Part shown: positions 36,831 through 44,710 of the stretch, piece after piece
Layout of the letters: each line of letters opens with the position of its first letter
How positions within the stretch are numbered: position 1 is the stretch's first letter
NCBI RefSeq assembly: GCF_900215245.1
Contig: NZ_LT907842.1
Location: 3,782,001 to 3,846,000, forward strand
Source of the DNA: Pseudomonas fluorescens
GTDB lineage: Bacteria > Pseudomonadota > Gammaproteobacteria > Pseudomonadales > Pseudomonadaceae
Direction of reading: 5' to 3'
Length of the DNA stretch: 64,000 bases
Notes under the pieces: model-generated
The model's database searches: none
Seen by the model: only the letters and a program-made list of their open reading frames with translations
Told to the model about the DNA's origin: nothing
Made by a program: the position numbers and the translations under genes

Positions 36831-37136
36831 TCAGGACTTGGCGGTGAAGGCTGTTTCCTGGCCGAAACCGGTCGGTGAGGTGCTGCTCGGGGTTTTGGTA
36901 CAGGTGCCGGCAGGGACCAGCTTCCAGGCGTTGGCCTGGTCCTTGAGTTTCGAGGTGCCGGCGCAGGAAGTGCCAGCGCCTGCGGCGCAATCGTTCTTGC
37001 CGGCTTCGGCGACACCAAAGCACTTCTGCATGTCATCGGCGGCGTGCGCGGTGCTTGTCAGGGCGGACAGGCTCAGGGCCGAACCCAGGGCCAGAACGAG
37101 GGTGGCGGCGGACAGCGAACGGGATTTAGTCGTCAT
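36831..37136 (-). CDS. bufA1: BufA1-type bufferin precursor (DUF2282)
   Basis: 101 residues: a signal peptide ([19 protein letters not shown]...STAHA-ADD) and a mature region with four cysteines, C39, C50, C58 and C79, in the family pattern [24 protein letters not shown] and LVPAGTC. Bufferins are RiPPs exported to the periplasm that sequester copper after their cysteines are oxidised by the MNIO enzyme. The gene leads the operon and has a GGAG ribosome site. The copper role is from the family; no copper regulator lies nearby. Confidence 0.92.
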   Translation of the reverse strand: MTTKSRSLSAATLVLALGSALSLSALTSTAHAADDMQKCFGVAEAGKNDCAAGAGTSCAGTSKLKDQANAWKLVPAGTCTKTPSSTSPTGFGQETAFTAKS

Positions 37137-37159
37137 GGTGTAACTCCAGCAGTGAGGTT

Positions 37160-37189
37160 GGGTAAGGAAGCGTTTTTGCTTGCTTACCC
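37160..37189 (-). promoter_or_regulatory. Hairpin in the 5' leader of bufA1
   Basis: On the minus strand GGGTAAG-CAAGC pairs with GCTTC-CTTACCC around an A-rich loop (one mismatch), 24 to 53 bp before the start codon. Upstream, at about 37210-37220, the minus strand has GTAACG, resembling the -35 element of ECF sigma factors that control many DUF2282 operons. Confidence 0.45.
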
Positions 37190-37794
37190 CTCTAGAGTTG
37201 GGGCACCCCCATGCGTTACAGCGGCTTGCAAAAAAATTTCAATTCGCCAGCCGCCGCGATCACTCGCCCCTGAATGCTCGGGCTCGGGCGTTGAGGTGTT
37301 TCCTTGCGTGGCTATTTACCAAGCCAAATAAAAGCCTGATGAACGACGTTCGGTTAACGCTGTTTTCGGTAACGGGTAAGGTTTCACCTGATCGGGTTTA
37401 AGTACCGATGGCGTAATTTAATAGATCCTGTTTTTTAAATATAAGTGGCGGATTTTCGCTATCTCAAAAGAAAGCGGGCGGTGTTATTCAGGCCCTGTGT
37501 GGGGGGTTAATGCCTATGTGTCGTGGACGTTTGAATGGGGAAGGGCGCGAGTCATGCGCTTGTTGGGTGTTTTTAATCTGATATTTTTTGGCTGGAATAG
37601 TGCTGTGTCCCCGTTATCGGGGGTTTACAATAATTTTGTATATGCGGAACAGTCAGTTATAAATTTAAGTCTTTTTCGGTTTGACTTTTATTGGTCGGCT
37701 GTTTAGTTTGATTTGGCCGGCAACAAATGAAATGCGCAATTCAGGAACCCTCTTCTGGATACTTTCCAGTTAAACTAAAAGAAGGAATTTAACG
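37190..37794. other. AT-rich divergent region between the bufferin operon and the peptide cluster
   Basis: No convincing gene. From about 37390 the base composition turns clearly AT-rich compared with the surrounding genome, and it stays so up to the peptide gene. A 69-codon open frame at 37497-37706 has no ribosome site and an implausible composition, so it is not called. The region should hold promoters for both divergent units. Confidence 0.6.
37636..37663 (+). promoter_or_regulatory. Possible sigma-70 promoter for the peptide cluster
   Basis: TTGTAT (-35, 37636-37641) and TATAAA (-10, 37658-37663) are separated by 16 bp, leaving a leader of about 125 nt before the peptide start codon. 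Other AT-rich matches nearby make this uncertain. Confidence 0.4.
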
Positions 37795-37893
37795 ATGAAA
37801 GAAGTAAAAGTCGCTCTCCTGCAAAGTGCTACCTGCAACCTGATGCACGTAAAACTGCCTTCCCAGCCTAAGCCAGTGAAAGTGGCTAAGTAA
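37795..37893 (+). CDS. Putative RiPP precursor peptide (32 residues)
   Basis: A 33-codon frame with the ribosome site GAAGGA 8 bases before the ATG, the best placed in the region. The peptide begins MKEVKVALLQ, has SATCNLMHV in the middle with its only cysteine (C14), and ends in the Lys/Pro-rich KLPSQPKPVKVAK. It is followed by a hairpin and then by two nitroreductase-fold genes, a dioxygenase and an exporter, on the same strand with short gaps. The amphipathic VKVALLQ start looks like a leader for a recognition domain, leaving Cys, Asn, Met, His and the Lys/Pro tail as candidate core. I know no family for it; the precursor role is inferred from size, strong ribosome site and position. Confidence 0.75.
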   Translation: MKEVKVALLQSATCNLMHVKLPSQPKPVKVAK

Positions 37894-37904
37894 GAAGCAG
37901 CGGG

Positions 37905-37926
37905 CCTGGAGAGTTCGCTCTCCAGG
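37905..37926 (+). terminator. UUCG-loop hairpin between the peptide gene and the enzyme genes
   Basis: CCTGGAGAG pairs perfectly with CTCTCCAGG around a UUCG tetraloop, followed by TCTTTC. The stem is very stable but the T run is poor, so partial termination or 3'-end protection of the peptide mRNA is likely. RiPP operons often have such an element to make more precursor than enzyme. Confidence 0.75.
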
Positions 37927-37944
37927 TCTTTCAAGGAGCAGCTC

Positions 37945-38937
37945 ATGTATCATATAAATCCCGCGGCATTAGTGTTTGAAGACGGTAAAGAAGACTGTTG
38001 GGTTGACTACTCGTCAGGCCATAATGGCGTCAAGATTTCCAAGAGTTTGGGCAGGCTCATTGCCGAGCACTGCGGCCAGGCGGTCAATGCCGATCTGGTA
38101 AAGGAAGCCATTGCGCGTGATAACACCCTCAGTGAGGCTGGCATTGACACCTTGCTGGCCCATGTTTGCCTGCCTGCGCTGGCGCAGCCCAAGTCCGGCT
38201 ATCACCGTGCGACCCAGAACCACCCTTTCCTGGACATGTCCCAAGGTCTTTCGGCGTTGGAGGCAGATGCTCAGATCATGGCAGCCTACGTCAAGGAACA
38301 TGCGTACCCCGCTGTCGAGTTGAGTATTGAGTCAGGCAATGATGTTGCGCTCATTGACGCCATTAATCTGGACATCGATGAATTAAGAAACTCTGTTTTC
38401 TATCAGTTCAGTATGATTATGTCTGGAACCTTTGGCGTGCGTTTGCACCAACCGGCGTATTACGACGGCGAGCGTGATTATCACCAAGTTGAACTGCTCA
38501 AGAAGTCCATTCCTTCCGGCGGCGCCCGGCACCCCACGGAATGTTTTGTCGAAATACATCGTTCGTCGATAATTGCGCCGGGTGTCTACTATTTTTCCCC
38601 GATCGATAGTTCGCTTAAATTAATTACCCCGCAGTTGCCCGACTCAATGGAGGCTGAGCGCATTTCAAGTTCGGATGCCGACTGGGTGGTGAGGCTGGTA
38701 TTGTGTGCCGCGGTAAGGCGATCAATGTTCCGCTACCGTGATCCCCGAAGTTTTCGTGCCTTGCTCGTCGACGCCGGTCATGCAGAGGCGCAATTGTCGG
38801 CGTTGGCCAGTTATTGCAACTGGCACTACACATCACGCTTTGTCGTGGACTTCGAGTACGCAAAAAGCTTCAGCGACGAGTCTTTGGATGACGGCCTTCC
38901 TGCGTTTTCCATCGGTTTGCTGGAAGGGTGGAATTAA
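37945..38937 (+). CDS. SagB-type nitroreductase-fold dehydrogenase with RRE-like N-terminus
   Basis: 330 residues, ribosome site AAGGAG 7 bases before the ATG. The flavin-binding dehydrogenase domain (about 145-330) has the SagB/McbC hallmark SIPSGGARHPTECFV (189-202) and a second signature FRYRDPRSFRALLVDAGHAEAQL. Residues 1-82 (AALVFEDGKEDCWVDY..., then helices around KSLGRLIAEHC and LVKEAIARDNTLSEAGIDTLLAHV) have the strand-strand-helix-helix order of PqqD-like recognition elements, so this part may bind the peptide leader. In azole pathways such enzymes oxidise azolines made by a YcaO protein; none is encoded here, so the oxidised group may be different. Confidence 0.85.
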   Translation: MYHINPAALVFEDGKEDCWVDYSSGHNGVKISKSLGRLIAEHCGQAVNADLVKEAIARDNTLSEAGIDTLLAHVCLPALAQPKSGYHRATQNHPFLDMSQGLSALEADAQIMAAYVKEHAYPAVELSIESGNDVALIDAINLDIDELRNSVFYQFSMIMSGTFGVRLHQPAYYDGERDYHQVELLKKSIPSGGARHPTECFVEIHRSSIIAPGVYYFSPIDSSLKLITPQLPDSMEAERISSSDADWVVRLVLCAAVRRSMFRYRDPRSFRALLVDAGHAEAQLSALASYCNWHYTSRFVVDFEYAKSFSDESLDDGLPAFSIGLLEGWN

Positions 38938-39632
38938 TGAGATATGTCAGCCAACACGGCAGTGAAGTTTCAATCCCCGATACGTGGGAGACTCATAACT
39001 GGGAGCGCCCTTATGTGTTCCTGAAGCAATTGCAGGCTGATCAGGTCGCCCAGCCGCAGGCCCTTCAAAGCCATCGTTACCTGCTGGATAAGCTGGTGAC
39101 CGGCTATGACGTCAAACGTGCTATTTCAAGACGCAGCTTTACGTCTGTTGCCGAGCGCGAGGTTCCTTCTTCGGTGCTGGAGGCGGTACTCAGGTGCCTC
39201 TATCAGGCTTTGGCCCAGGAAACACATCTGTTTGCTGGAATCGTTACCCAGGGCGTACAGGGCTGGGCGGATGCAGCTTGGTTACTGGACCATACGCCCA
39301 GAGCGCTCAAGCGTTCAGACCGCGCCAGTGACAGCGAGGTGGTCGCCAAGATCATTCAGGGCCAAGGATGGGCCGGGGGCAAAGGCATTACAGTGTTGCT
39401 TGGGATCAATTGGCAATTTGCTGTTGCTGCATTCGGCGATCCTGATATTGCCTACGCCAAAGCCTTGCTGGATGTAGGGCGTGTAGGGCATGCCCTGTTG
39501 TTGGAGGGGCAGCATCAAGGGCTGGCGGCGAGAATGACGCCAGCCGTACACGAAGAAACAGCGTCAAATATGCTGCGCCTGACGGAAGAAAGGGATGTTC
39601 TTTATGCCATCCGGCTGGTTTTTCCAGGCTGA
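38937..39632 (+). CDS. Second short nitroreductase-fold protein
   Basis: 231 residues from the ATG at 38937, which overlaps the previous stop (TAATG). It has the FMN-binding start of nitroreductases (VKRAISRRSFTSVAEREVP, 59-77), a middle region poor in recognisable motifs, and an end LLDVGRVGHALLLEGQHQGLAARM resembling the last helix and loop of SagB-type enzymes. It lacks the SGGARHP motif seen in its neighbour. The pair could form a heterodimer or act in sequence on the peptide. Its first 55 residues match nothing I know. Confidence 0.8.
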   Translation: MRYVSQHGSEVSIPDTWETHNWERPYVFLKQLQADQVAQPQALQSHRYLLDKLVTGYDVKRAISRRSFTSVAEREVPSSVLEAVLRCLYQALAQETHLFAGIVTQGVQGWADAAWLLDHTPRALKRSDRASDSEVVAKIIQGQGWAGGKGITVLLGINWQFAVAAFGDPDIAYAKALLDVGRVGHALLLEGQHQGLAARMTPAVHEETASNMLRLTEERDVLYAIRLVFPG

Positions 39633-39655
39633 GTGCGTCGCAAGGAGTTGCAAAA

Positions 39656-40633
39656 ATGAACGGACTTTCGCCGCTGAAGGATGCCTACGAGCGAGAGGGT
39701 TATGTCGTTGTTCGCGAGTTACTTGATCGCCAGAAATTGGCACTGCTCGCTGAAAAACTGATCCAGCAATTGCGCAAGCATCGAATAACGGATGGTTTCA
39801 CCGAGATTGGTCAGCCGCGCTTCAAGGAACCAGAGCAGGCTGATCCGGACTTTCTGAAGTTTGTCGACGTCATGCGCAGCGAATTGACCGAAGAACTCTT
39901 TCAAGCGCCCAAGGTGATTGAGGTGATGAAGCTGCTCTTCGACACCGATGAGGTGTTCGTTCATCCGATCAAATGGGTGCGCGGTTTGGCACCCTTGGAT
40001 TCTTCCATGCACTCCTCACCGGGCGTTCACCAGGACTTTCCGGAATTGCAGGGCAGTGGTCAGCAGATCACCCTGTGGGCACCCTTTTTTAATGTCGATG
40101 AAGGGTCGGGATCGCTGCCGGTTTACACCAAAAAACCAGGTGAAACCCTGTTACCGCTCGAGCTGGCACTCAACCCATCAGGATGGCAAGTCTGCCCCGA
40201 CGTGCTGGGCGCAAAAAACGTTTTCGCATTACGTCCGGGTGATGTACTGCTGTTCAATACGTTTACCCCGCATGGGGGAGCGACCAATACCGGCACAGGT
40301 TGGCGTTGCAGTATCGAGGCACGGTTTCAGCCGCTCGCTGAGCCTTTGGCACTCAGTAATTTTGCCAAGCCGCTGTTGACCCAGGATTGGCAAACGTTCT
40401 ACGCAGGGTGGCGGACCTGGGGGTTTTACTGGCGGGACAGGCATCCGCCGCTTATTCCCTTTGATCCATCCTGGGAGCATTGGCGGGATCTGACCGCTAT
40501 CGGGGAAGCGGTTAAAGGTAACAAGAATGCGGTGGCGGCCCTCGAAATCGCTGCCAGGTTCGGTATGTCCGAACCCATCAAGTCATGTGCCCAGGGGTTG
40601 CTCGAGTCCTTTGAACGTATTTACGACCAATAA
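39656..40633 (+). CDS. Phytanoyl-CoA dioxygenase-like Fe(II)/2-oxoglutarate enzyme
   Basis: 325 residues with ribosome site AAGGAG. The metal triad is H125 and D127 in SPGVHQDFPE and H206 in FTPHGGATN; R217 or R223 (GWRCSIEARFQ) should bind 2-oxoglutarate. RPGDVLLFNTFTPHG is the typical PhyH strand. Members hydroxylate or halogenate amino acids, peptides and lipids; the glutamate/aspartate ligand is present, so hydroxylation rather than halogenation is expected. In this cluster a modified peptide or a peptide-derived amino acid is the likely substrate. Confidence 0.88.
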   Translation: MNGLSPLKDAYEREGYVVVRELLDRQKLALLAEKLIQQLRKHRITDGFTEIGQPRFKEPEQADPDFLKFVDVMRSELTEELFQAPKVIEVMKLLFDTDEVFVHPIKWVRGLAPLDSSMHSSPGVHQDFPELQGSGQQITLWAPFFNVDEGSGSLPVYTKKPGETLLPLELALNPSGWQVCPDVLGAKNVFALRPGDVLLFNTFTPHGGATNTGTGWRCSIEARFQPLAEPLALSNFAKPLLTQDWQTFYAGWRTWGFYWRDRHPPLIPFDPSWEHWRDLTAIGEAVKGNKNAVAALEIAARFGMSEPIKSCAQGLLESFERIYDQ

Positions 40634-40639
40634 GGTAAT

Positions 40640-41938
40640 GTGGCTGTGAAGAACCGCTTTGCAGATTTTTTCATCAGCAGAAATTTCTCATTCTTGTGGC
40701 TGGGGCAAGCCCTCTCATCGTTTGGCGAGTTCGTTTTCGAGAGCACCGTCATTGTGTGGCTGGTGACTGACTTGTTTCACGACAGTGCGTTCTTGCCGAC
40801 GGCTGTAGGCCTGGCGGTGGCGGCCTCTGCTATTCCGCGTGTATTGGTGGCCCCACTGGCCGGGGCTTGGGTCGATCGGATGGCCCCGCTGTACGTGATG
40901 ATCGCGGCGGATGGGATTCGGGTGCTCAACTTCCTGATCTTTTTCGTGATCTATTCCCTGGCCGGGCTGGACCCGATGCAAGTGCTTGTCGGCGTTCTGC
41001 TCTTGTTGTTGGTGAACAGCACGGCTGCACAGTTTTTCAACCCGTCACGCCAGGCGATCATGCAAGTGGTCATCCCTTCGGCACGACGCGTTGAGGCATC
41101 GGCCAAGGCGATGTTTTCCCTGACGGGCATTTCAGTGTTGTCGGCGTCCCTTGGGCCGGCATTATTTGTGTGGGTGGGCCCCGCCCTGGCACTGCTGATC
41201 AATGTGCTGGCTTTTGCCTGTTCGGCCCTGTGCATAGCGTCTACCCAGGGCCTGCGCCGGACCTTGCTGGCCGAGCAACAACGGCTGCCCTTCTGGCATG
41301 GAGTGCTCGCAGGGCTACGGTTTTCCTGGGGGCACGCCTCGATTAGGACGTTGTTGATCGGTGTGGCGTTATATGGGTTTTCCTTGGGGGTCAATAACGT
41401 CGCATTGTCCTTGTATGCATTCAAAACCTTGGGCTTGAGCCCTTATGAATACGGCCTGATTCTCGCGGCGTTCCCTGTCGGCGGCTTGATTGCTGCCGTG
41501 CTGGTCCGGCCGCTGTTGAAGTCATTGAGCACGCGCCAGGCCTTTACCCTTGCATTGCTGTGCATGGGGTTCAGCTACCTGGCGTATTCGCTGCATCCGC
41601 CGTTTTACTTGGCCTGGGCGCTGATGTTCAGCTGTGGGTTGTTCTTCTCGGTGTTTGCGATTGTGCAAGGGCCGATGCTCCAGGAAGCCGTGCCGGAAGG
41701 TTACATGGGGCGTGTGTCTGCAACAGTCACGCCGGTGCTGGCCATCGCCTCATTAACCGGTACGCTGGTGTGCTCTCAGACGTTAAATGTGGCACAGCGT
41801 GTCATAGCCTATTTCGACGCGCCGCTGGATGTGTACGGCGCGTATATCTTCCTGGCGGCGGGCTTGTTGCTATTGGGCGGGGCATTGATGCTGGCAGGCC
41901 AGCGCGCGAGCAAGGGGGAGTTGGTCGCGACGCTTTGA
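40640..41938 (+). CDS. MFS exporter of the peptide cluster
   Basis: 432 residues with twelve predicted transmembrane helices, from a GTG start at 40640 close behind AAGG (a second GTG is at 40646). The beginning RNFSFLWLGQALSSFGEFVFESTVIVWL and GAWVDRMAPLYVMIAADGIR resemble macrolide-efflux-type MFS proteins. It starts 6 bp after the dioxygenase gene and ends at a strong terminator, so it closes the operon. Export of the final product, also as self-protection, is inferred from position. Confidence 0.9.
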   Translation: MAVKNRFADFFISRNFSFLWLGQALSSFGEFVFESTVIVWLVTDLFHDSAFLPTAVGLAVAASAIPRVLVAPLAGAWVDRMAPLYVMIAADGIRVLNFLIFFVIYSLAGLDPMQVLVGVLLLLLVNSTAAQFFNPSRQAIMQVVIPSARRVEASAKAMFSLTGISVLSASLGPALFVWVGPALALLINVLAFACSALCIASTQGLRRTLLAEQQRLPFWHGVLAGLRFSWGHASIRTLLIGVALYGFSLGVNNVALSLYAFKTLGLSPYEYGLILAAFPVGGLIAAVLVRPLLKSLSTRQAFTLALLCMGFSYLAYSLHPPFYLAWALMFSCGLFFSVFAIVQGPMLQEAVPEGYMGRVSATVTPVLAIASLTGTLVCSQTLNVAQRVIAYFDAPLDVYGAYIFLAAGLLLLGGALMLAGQRASKGELVATL

Positions 41939-41946
41939 ACCGCGAT

Positions 41947-41975
41947 AAAAAAAACGGCCCGAAGGCCGTTTTTTT
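41947..41975. terminator. Bidirectional terminator ending the peptide cluster and the bra operon
   Basis: The stem ACGGCC pairs with GGCCGT around CGAA, extended by eight A and seven T. It lies between the MFS exporter and the converging livF gene. Confidence 0.95.
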
Positions 41976-41989
41976 GTTACCTCAATGGC

Positions 41990-42691
41990 TCAGCCACCAA
42001 GATAGGCTTCACGCACCTTCGGATCCGTCAGCAATTGCTCCCCGGTGCCCTGCATCACCACCCGGCCGTTTTCCAGCACGTAGGCTCGGTCGGCGATTTT
42101 CAGCGCCTGGTTGGCGTTCTGCTCGACCAGGAACACCGTGACACCGTCCTTACGCAGCTGTTCGATGATGTCGAAGATCTGCTGGATGATGATCGGTGCC
42201 AGGCCCAGGGACGGTTCGTCCAGCAACAGCAACTTGGGCTTGCTCATCAGCGCACGGCCGATGGCGAGCATTTGCTGCTCGCCACCGGACATGGTGCCGC
42301 CGCGCTGGCTGAAGCGCTCCTTGAGCCTTGGGAACAGGTGCAGCACCTTGTCCATCTGCTCCTGGTAATCGCCCTTGTCGGTAAAGAACCCGCCCATGGC
42401 CAGGTTCTCTTCCACGGTCAGGCGCGAGAACACCCGACGGCCCTCAGGCACCACGGCAATGCTTTTGCGCATGATCTGTGAAGACTGCTGGCCCACCAGC
42501 TCTTCACCCATGTAGCGGATGCTGCCGCTGTGGGCCTGCGGCGAACCGCACAGGGTCATCAGCAAGGTCGATTTGCCGGCACCGTTGGCGCCGATCAGCG
42601 TGACGATCTCGCCTTGGCGCACTTCGACGTTGACGCTGTGCAGGGCCTGGATCTTGCCGTAGAAAGTGGAAACGTTTTCGAATTGCAGCAT
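41990..42691 (-). CDS. livF: Branched-chain amino acid ABC transporter ATPase BraG/LivF
   Basis: 233 residues. Walker A GANGAGKST, signature MSGGEQQMLAIGRAL and Walker B LLLLDEPSLGLAP are intact. It forms the ATPase pair with LivG. The five genes braC-D-E-F-G give a high-affinity importer of leucine, isoleucine and valine. Last gene of the operon, 1 bp after livG. Confidence 0.96.
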   Translation of the reverse strand: MLQFENVSTFYGKIQALHSVNVEVRQGEIVTLIGANGAGKSTLLMTLCGSPQAHSGSIRYMGEELVGQQSSQIMRKSIAVVPEGRRVFSRLTVEENLAMGGFFTDKGDYQEQMDKVLHLFPRLKERFSQRGGTMSGGEQQMLAIGRALMSKPKLLLLDEPSLGLAPIIIQQIFDIIEQLRKDGVTVFLVEQNANQALKIADRAYVLENGRVVMQGTGEQLLTDPKVREAYLGG

Positions 42692-42692
42692 T

Positions 42693-43460
42693 TTACGCTT
42701 CCCCCAAATAGGCTTTGATCACTTCGGGATTGTCGCGGATCTGTTCCGGCGTCCCATTGGCCAGCGGCGTACCCTGGTTGATCACCACTATGTGGTCGGA
42801 AATGCTCATAACCAGTTTCATGTCGTGTTCGATCAACAGCACCGTGGCGTTGTTTTCCTCACGCAACACGCTGATCAGCGCCTTGAGGTCTTCGGTTTCC
42901 TTGGGGTTCAGGCCGGCGGCCGGTTCGTCGAGCATGAGGATCCGCGGGCGGGTCATCATGCAGCGGGCGATTTCCAGACGACGTTGCTGACCGTAGGCGA
43001 GGGTGCCGGCCGGGCGGTTGGCAAACTCGGTGAGGTTGACCTTGTCCAGCCAGTATTCGGCGTATTCCATGGCCTCGCGCTCGCTTTTGCGGAACGCCGG
43101 GGTCTTGAACAGGCCTGCAAAGAAGTTGGTGTTCAAATGACGGTGCTGGGCAATCAGCAGGTTCTCGACCGCCGTCATGTCCTTGAACAAGCGCACGTTC
43201 TGGAAGGTGCGCACCACGCCCTTGCGGGCGATCTCGTGACCGGCCAGGCCCTGGATCGGCTGGCCGTCCAGCAGGATGCTGCCACCGCTCGGCTTGTAGA
43301 AACCGGTGAGGCAGTTGAACACCGTGGTTTTGCCGGCGCCGTTCGGGCCGATCAGCGCCACCACCTGTTTCTCTTTCACGGTCAGGGCCACGCCGTTGAC
43401 CGCCAGCAAGCCGCCGAAGCGCATGCTCAAATTTTCGACTTTCAGGATCTCGCGGCTCAT
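42693..43460 (-). CDS. livG: Branched-chain amino acid ABC transporter ATPase BraF/LivG
   Basis: 255 residues. Walker [13 protein letters not shown], signature [14 protein letters not shown] and Walker [14 protein letters not shown] are present, with the C-terminal LivG extension ([19 protein letters not shown]). Its start overlaps the livM stop by 4 bp. Confidence 0.96.
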   Translation of the reverse strand: MSREILKVENLSMRFGGLLAVNGVALTVKEKQVVALIGPNGAGKTTVFNCLTGFYKPSGGSILLDGQPIQGLAGHEIARKGVVRTFQNVRLFKDMTAVENLLIAQHRHLNTNFFAGLFKTPAFRKSEREAMEYAEYWLDKVNLTEFANRPAGTLAYGQQRRLEIARCMMTRPRILMLDEPAAGLNPKETEDLKALISVLREENNATVLLIEHDMKLVMSISDHIVVINQGTPLANGTPEQIRDNPEVIKAYLGEA

Positions 43461-44710
43461 TTGCGCAGCTCCATGTGTGGACGTTGCATGGGCAGCAGGC
43501 CTTGAGGACGCCAGATCATCATCAGCACCATCATGGCGCCGAACATCAACATGCGGTATTCGCTGAACTCACGCATCATTTCCGGCAGCAGGATCATCAC
43601 GATCGCCGCCAGGATCACACCCAGTTGCGAGCCCATGCCACCCAGTACCACGATGGCGAGGATGATTGCCGACTCGATAAAGGTGAACGACTCCGGAGTC
43701 ACCAAACCTTGGCGAGCGGCGAAGAAGCTGCCAGCGAAACCGGCGAATGTTGCGCCGAGGGTAAATGCCGAGAGTTTGATGACCGTCGGGTTCATGCCTA
43801 ACGCACGGCAGGCGATTTCATCTTCGCGCAAGGCTTCCCACGCACGGCCGATCGGCATGCGCAGCAGGCGGTTGATCACGAACAAGGCGGCCAGTGCCAG
43901 CAACAAGGCCACCAGGTACAGGAACACCACTTTGCTCACCGGGTTGTAGTCGATCCCGAAGTATTCGTGGAAGGTCTGCATGCCTTCGGCCGCGGTGCGG
44001 TCGAACGACAGCCCGAAGAACGTTGGCTTGGGGATGCTGCTGATGCCGTTGGGGCCGCCGGTGATGTCGGTGAGGTTACGCAGGAACAGACGGATGATTT
44101 CACCGAAGCCCAGGGTCACGATCGCCAGATAGTCACCGCGCAGGCGCAGGACCGGGAAGCCCAGCAGGAAGCCAAAGGTGGCCGCCATCAGGCCGGCCAG
44201 CGGCAGGCAGACCCAGAAGCTCCAGCCCAGGTAGTGCGAGAGCAACGCGTAAGTGTAGGCACCCACGGCGTAGAAACCCACATAACCCAGGTCGAGCAGA
44301 CCCGCCAGGCCCACCACGATGTTCAGGCCCAGGCCCAGCAACACGTAGATCAGGATCAGGGTGGCAATGTCGACCGCGCCGCGCGAGCCGAAGAACGGCC
44401 AGATCAACGCGGCCACGATCAGGCCGATGATGATGTAGCGCTGGGTGCGCGGCAGGGTCAGAAATTGGCTGACCTTGGGCGACACCAACGGACCACGGTT
44501 GCCCTTGAACAAGGCACCGACTTGCTGGGTAAACAGCACGCGCAGGAACATCAGCACCGAGCACAGGGCGATGATGGTCAAGGTCACGGGACCGGTGCCA
44601 TGCACTTCCAGGTTGATGCCGACAATGCTCAGCTTGAGGCCGAGGACCGGAAAGGCCACAGCCCATACCAACAGGGCGCTGAAAAACGCCGATTTAAGAT
44701 ATCTGCTCAT
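43457..44710 (-). CDS. livM: Branched-chain amino acid ABC transporter permease BraE/LivM
   Basis: 417 residues, about ten hydrophobic segments. The LivM core begins near [19 protein letters not shown] and carries [19 protein letters not shown] and the ATPase-contact loop [19 protein letters not shown]. The 90-residue N-terminal extension with extra membrane segments is normal for pseudomonads. It overlaps both neighbours by 4 bp. Confidence 0.95.
   Translation of the reverse strand: MSRYLKSAFFSALLVWAVAFPVLGLKLSIVGINLEVHGTGPVTLTIIALCSVLMFLRVLFTQQVGALFKGNRGPLVSPKVSQFLTLPRTQRYIIIGLIVAALIWPFFGSRGAVDIATLILIYVLLGLGLNIVVGLAGLLDLGYVGFYAVGAYTYALLSHYLGWSFWVCLPLAGLMAATFGFLLGFPVLRLRGDYLAIVTLGFGEIIRLFLRNLTDITGGPNGISSIPKPTFFGLSFDRTAAEGMQTFHEYFGIDYNPVSKVVFLYLVALLLALAALFVINRLLRMPIGRAWEALREDEIACRALGMNPTVIKLSAFTLGATFAGFAGSFFAARQGLVTPESFTFIESAIILAIVVLGGMGSQLGVILAAIVMILLPEMMREFSEYRMLMFGAMMVLMMIWRPQGLLPMQRPHMELRK

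Noticed and set aside
37497..37706. 69-residue frame in the AT-rich region before the peptide gene, considered as a regulator or second precursor
   Set aside because: It starts with GTG without a ribosome site, has no motif and lies over the likely promoter region.
36831..41938. Search for a YcaO, lanthipeptide cyclase, radical-SAM enzyme or leader peptidase near the peptide
   Set aside because: None of the frames on either strand shows such a domain, so the cluster cannot be called a standard azole, lanthipeptide or sactipeptide system.
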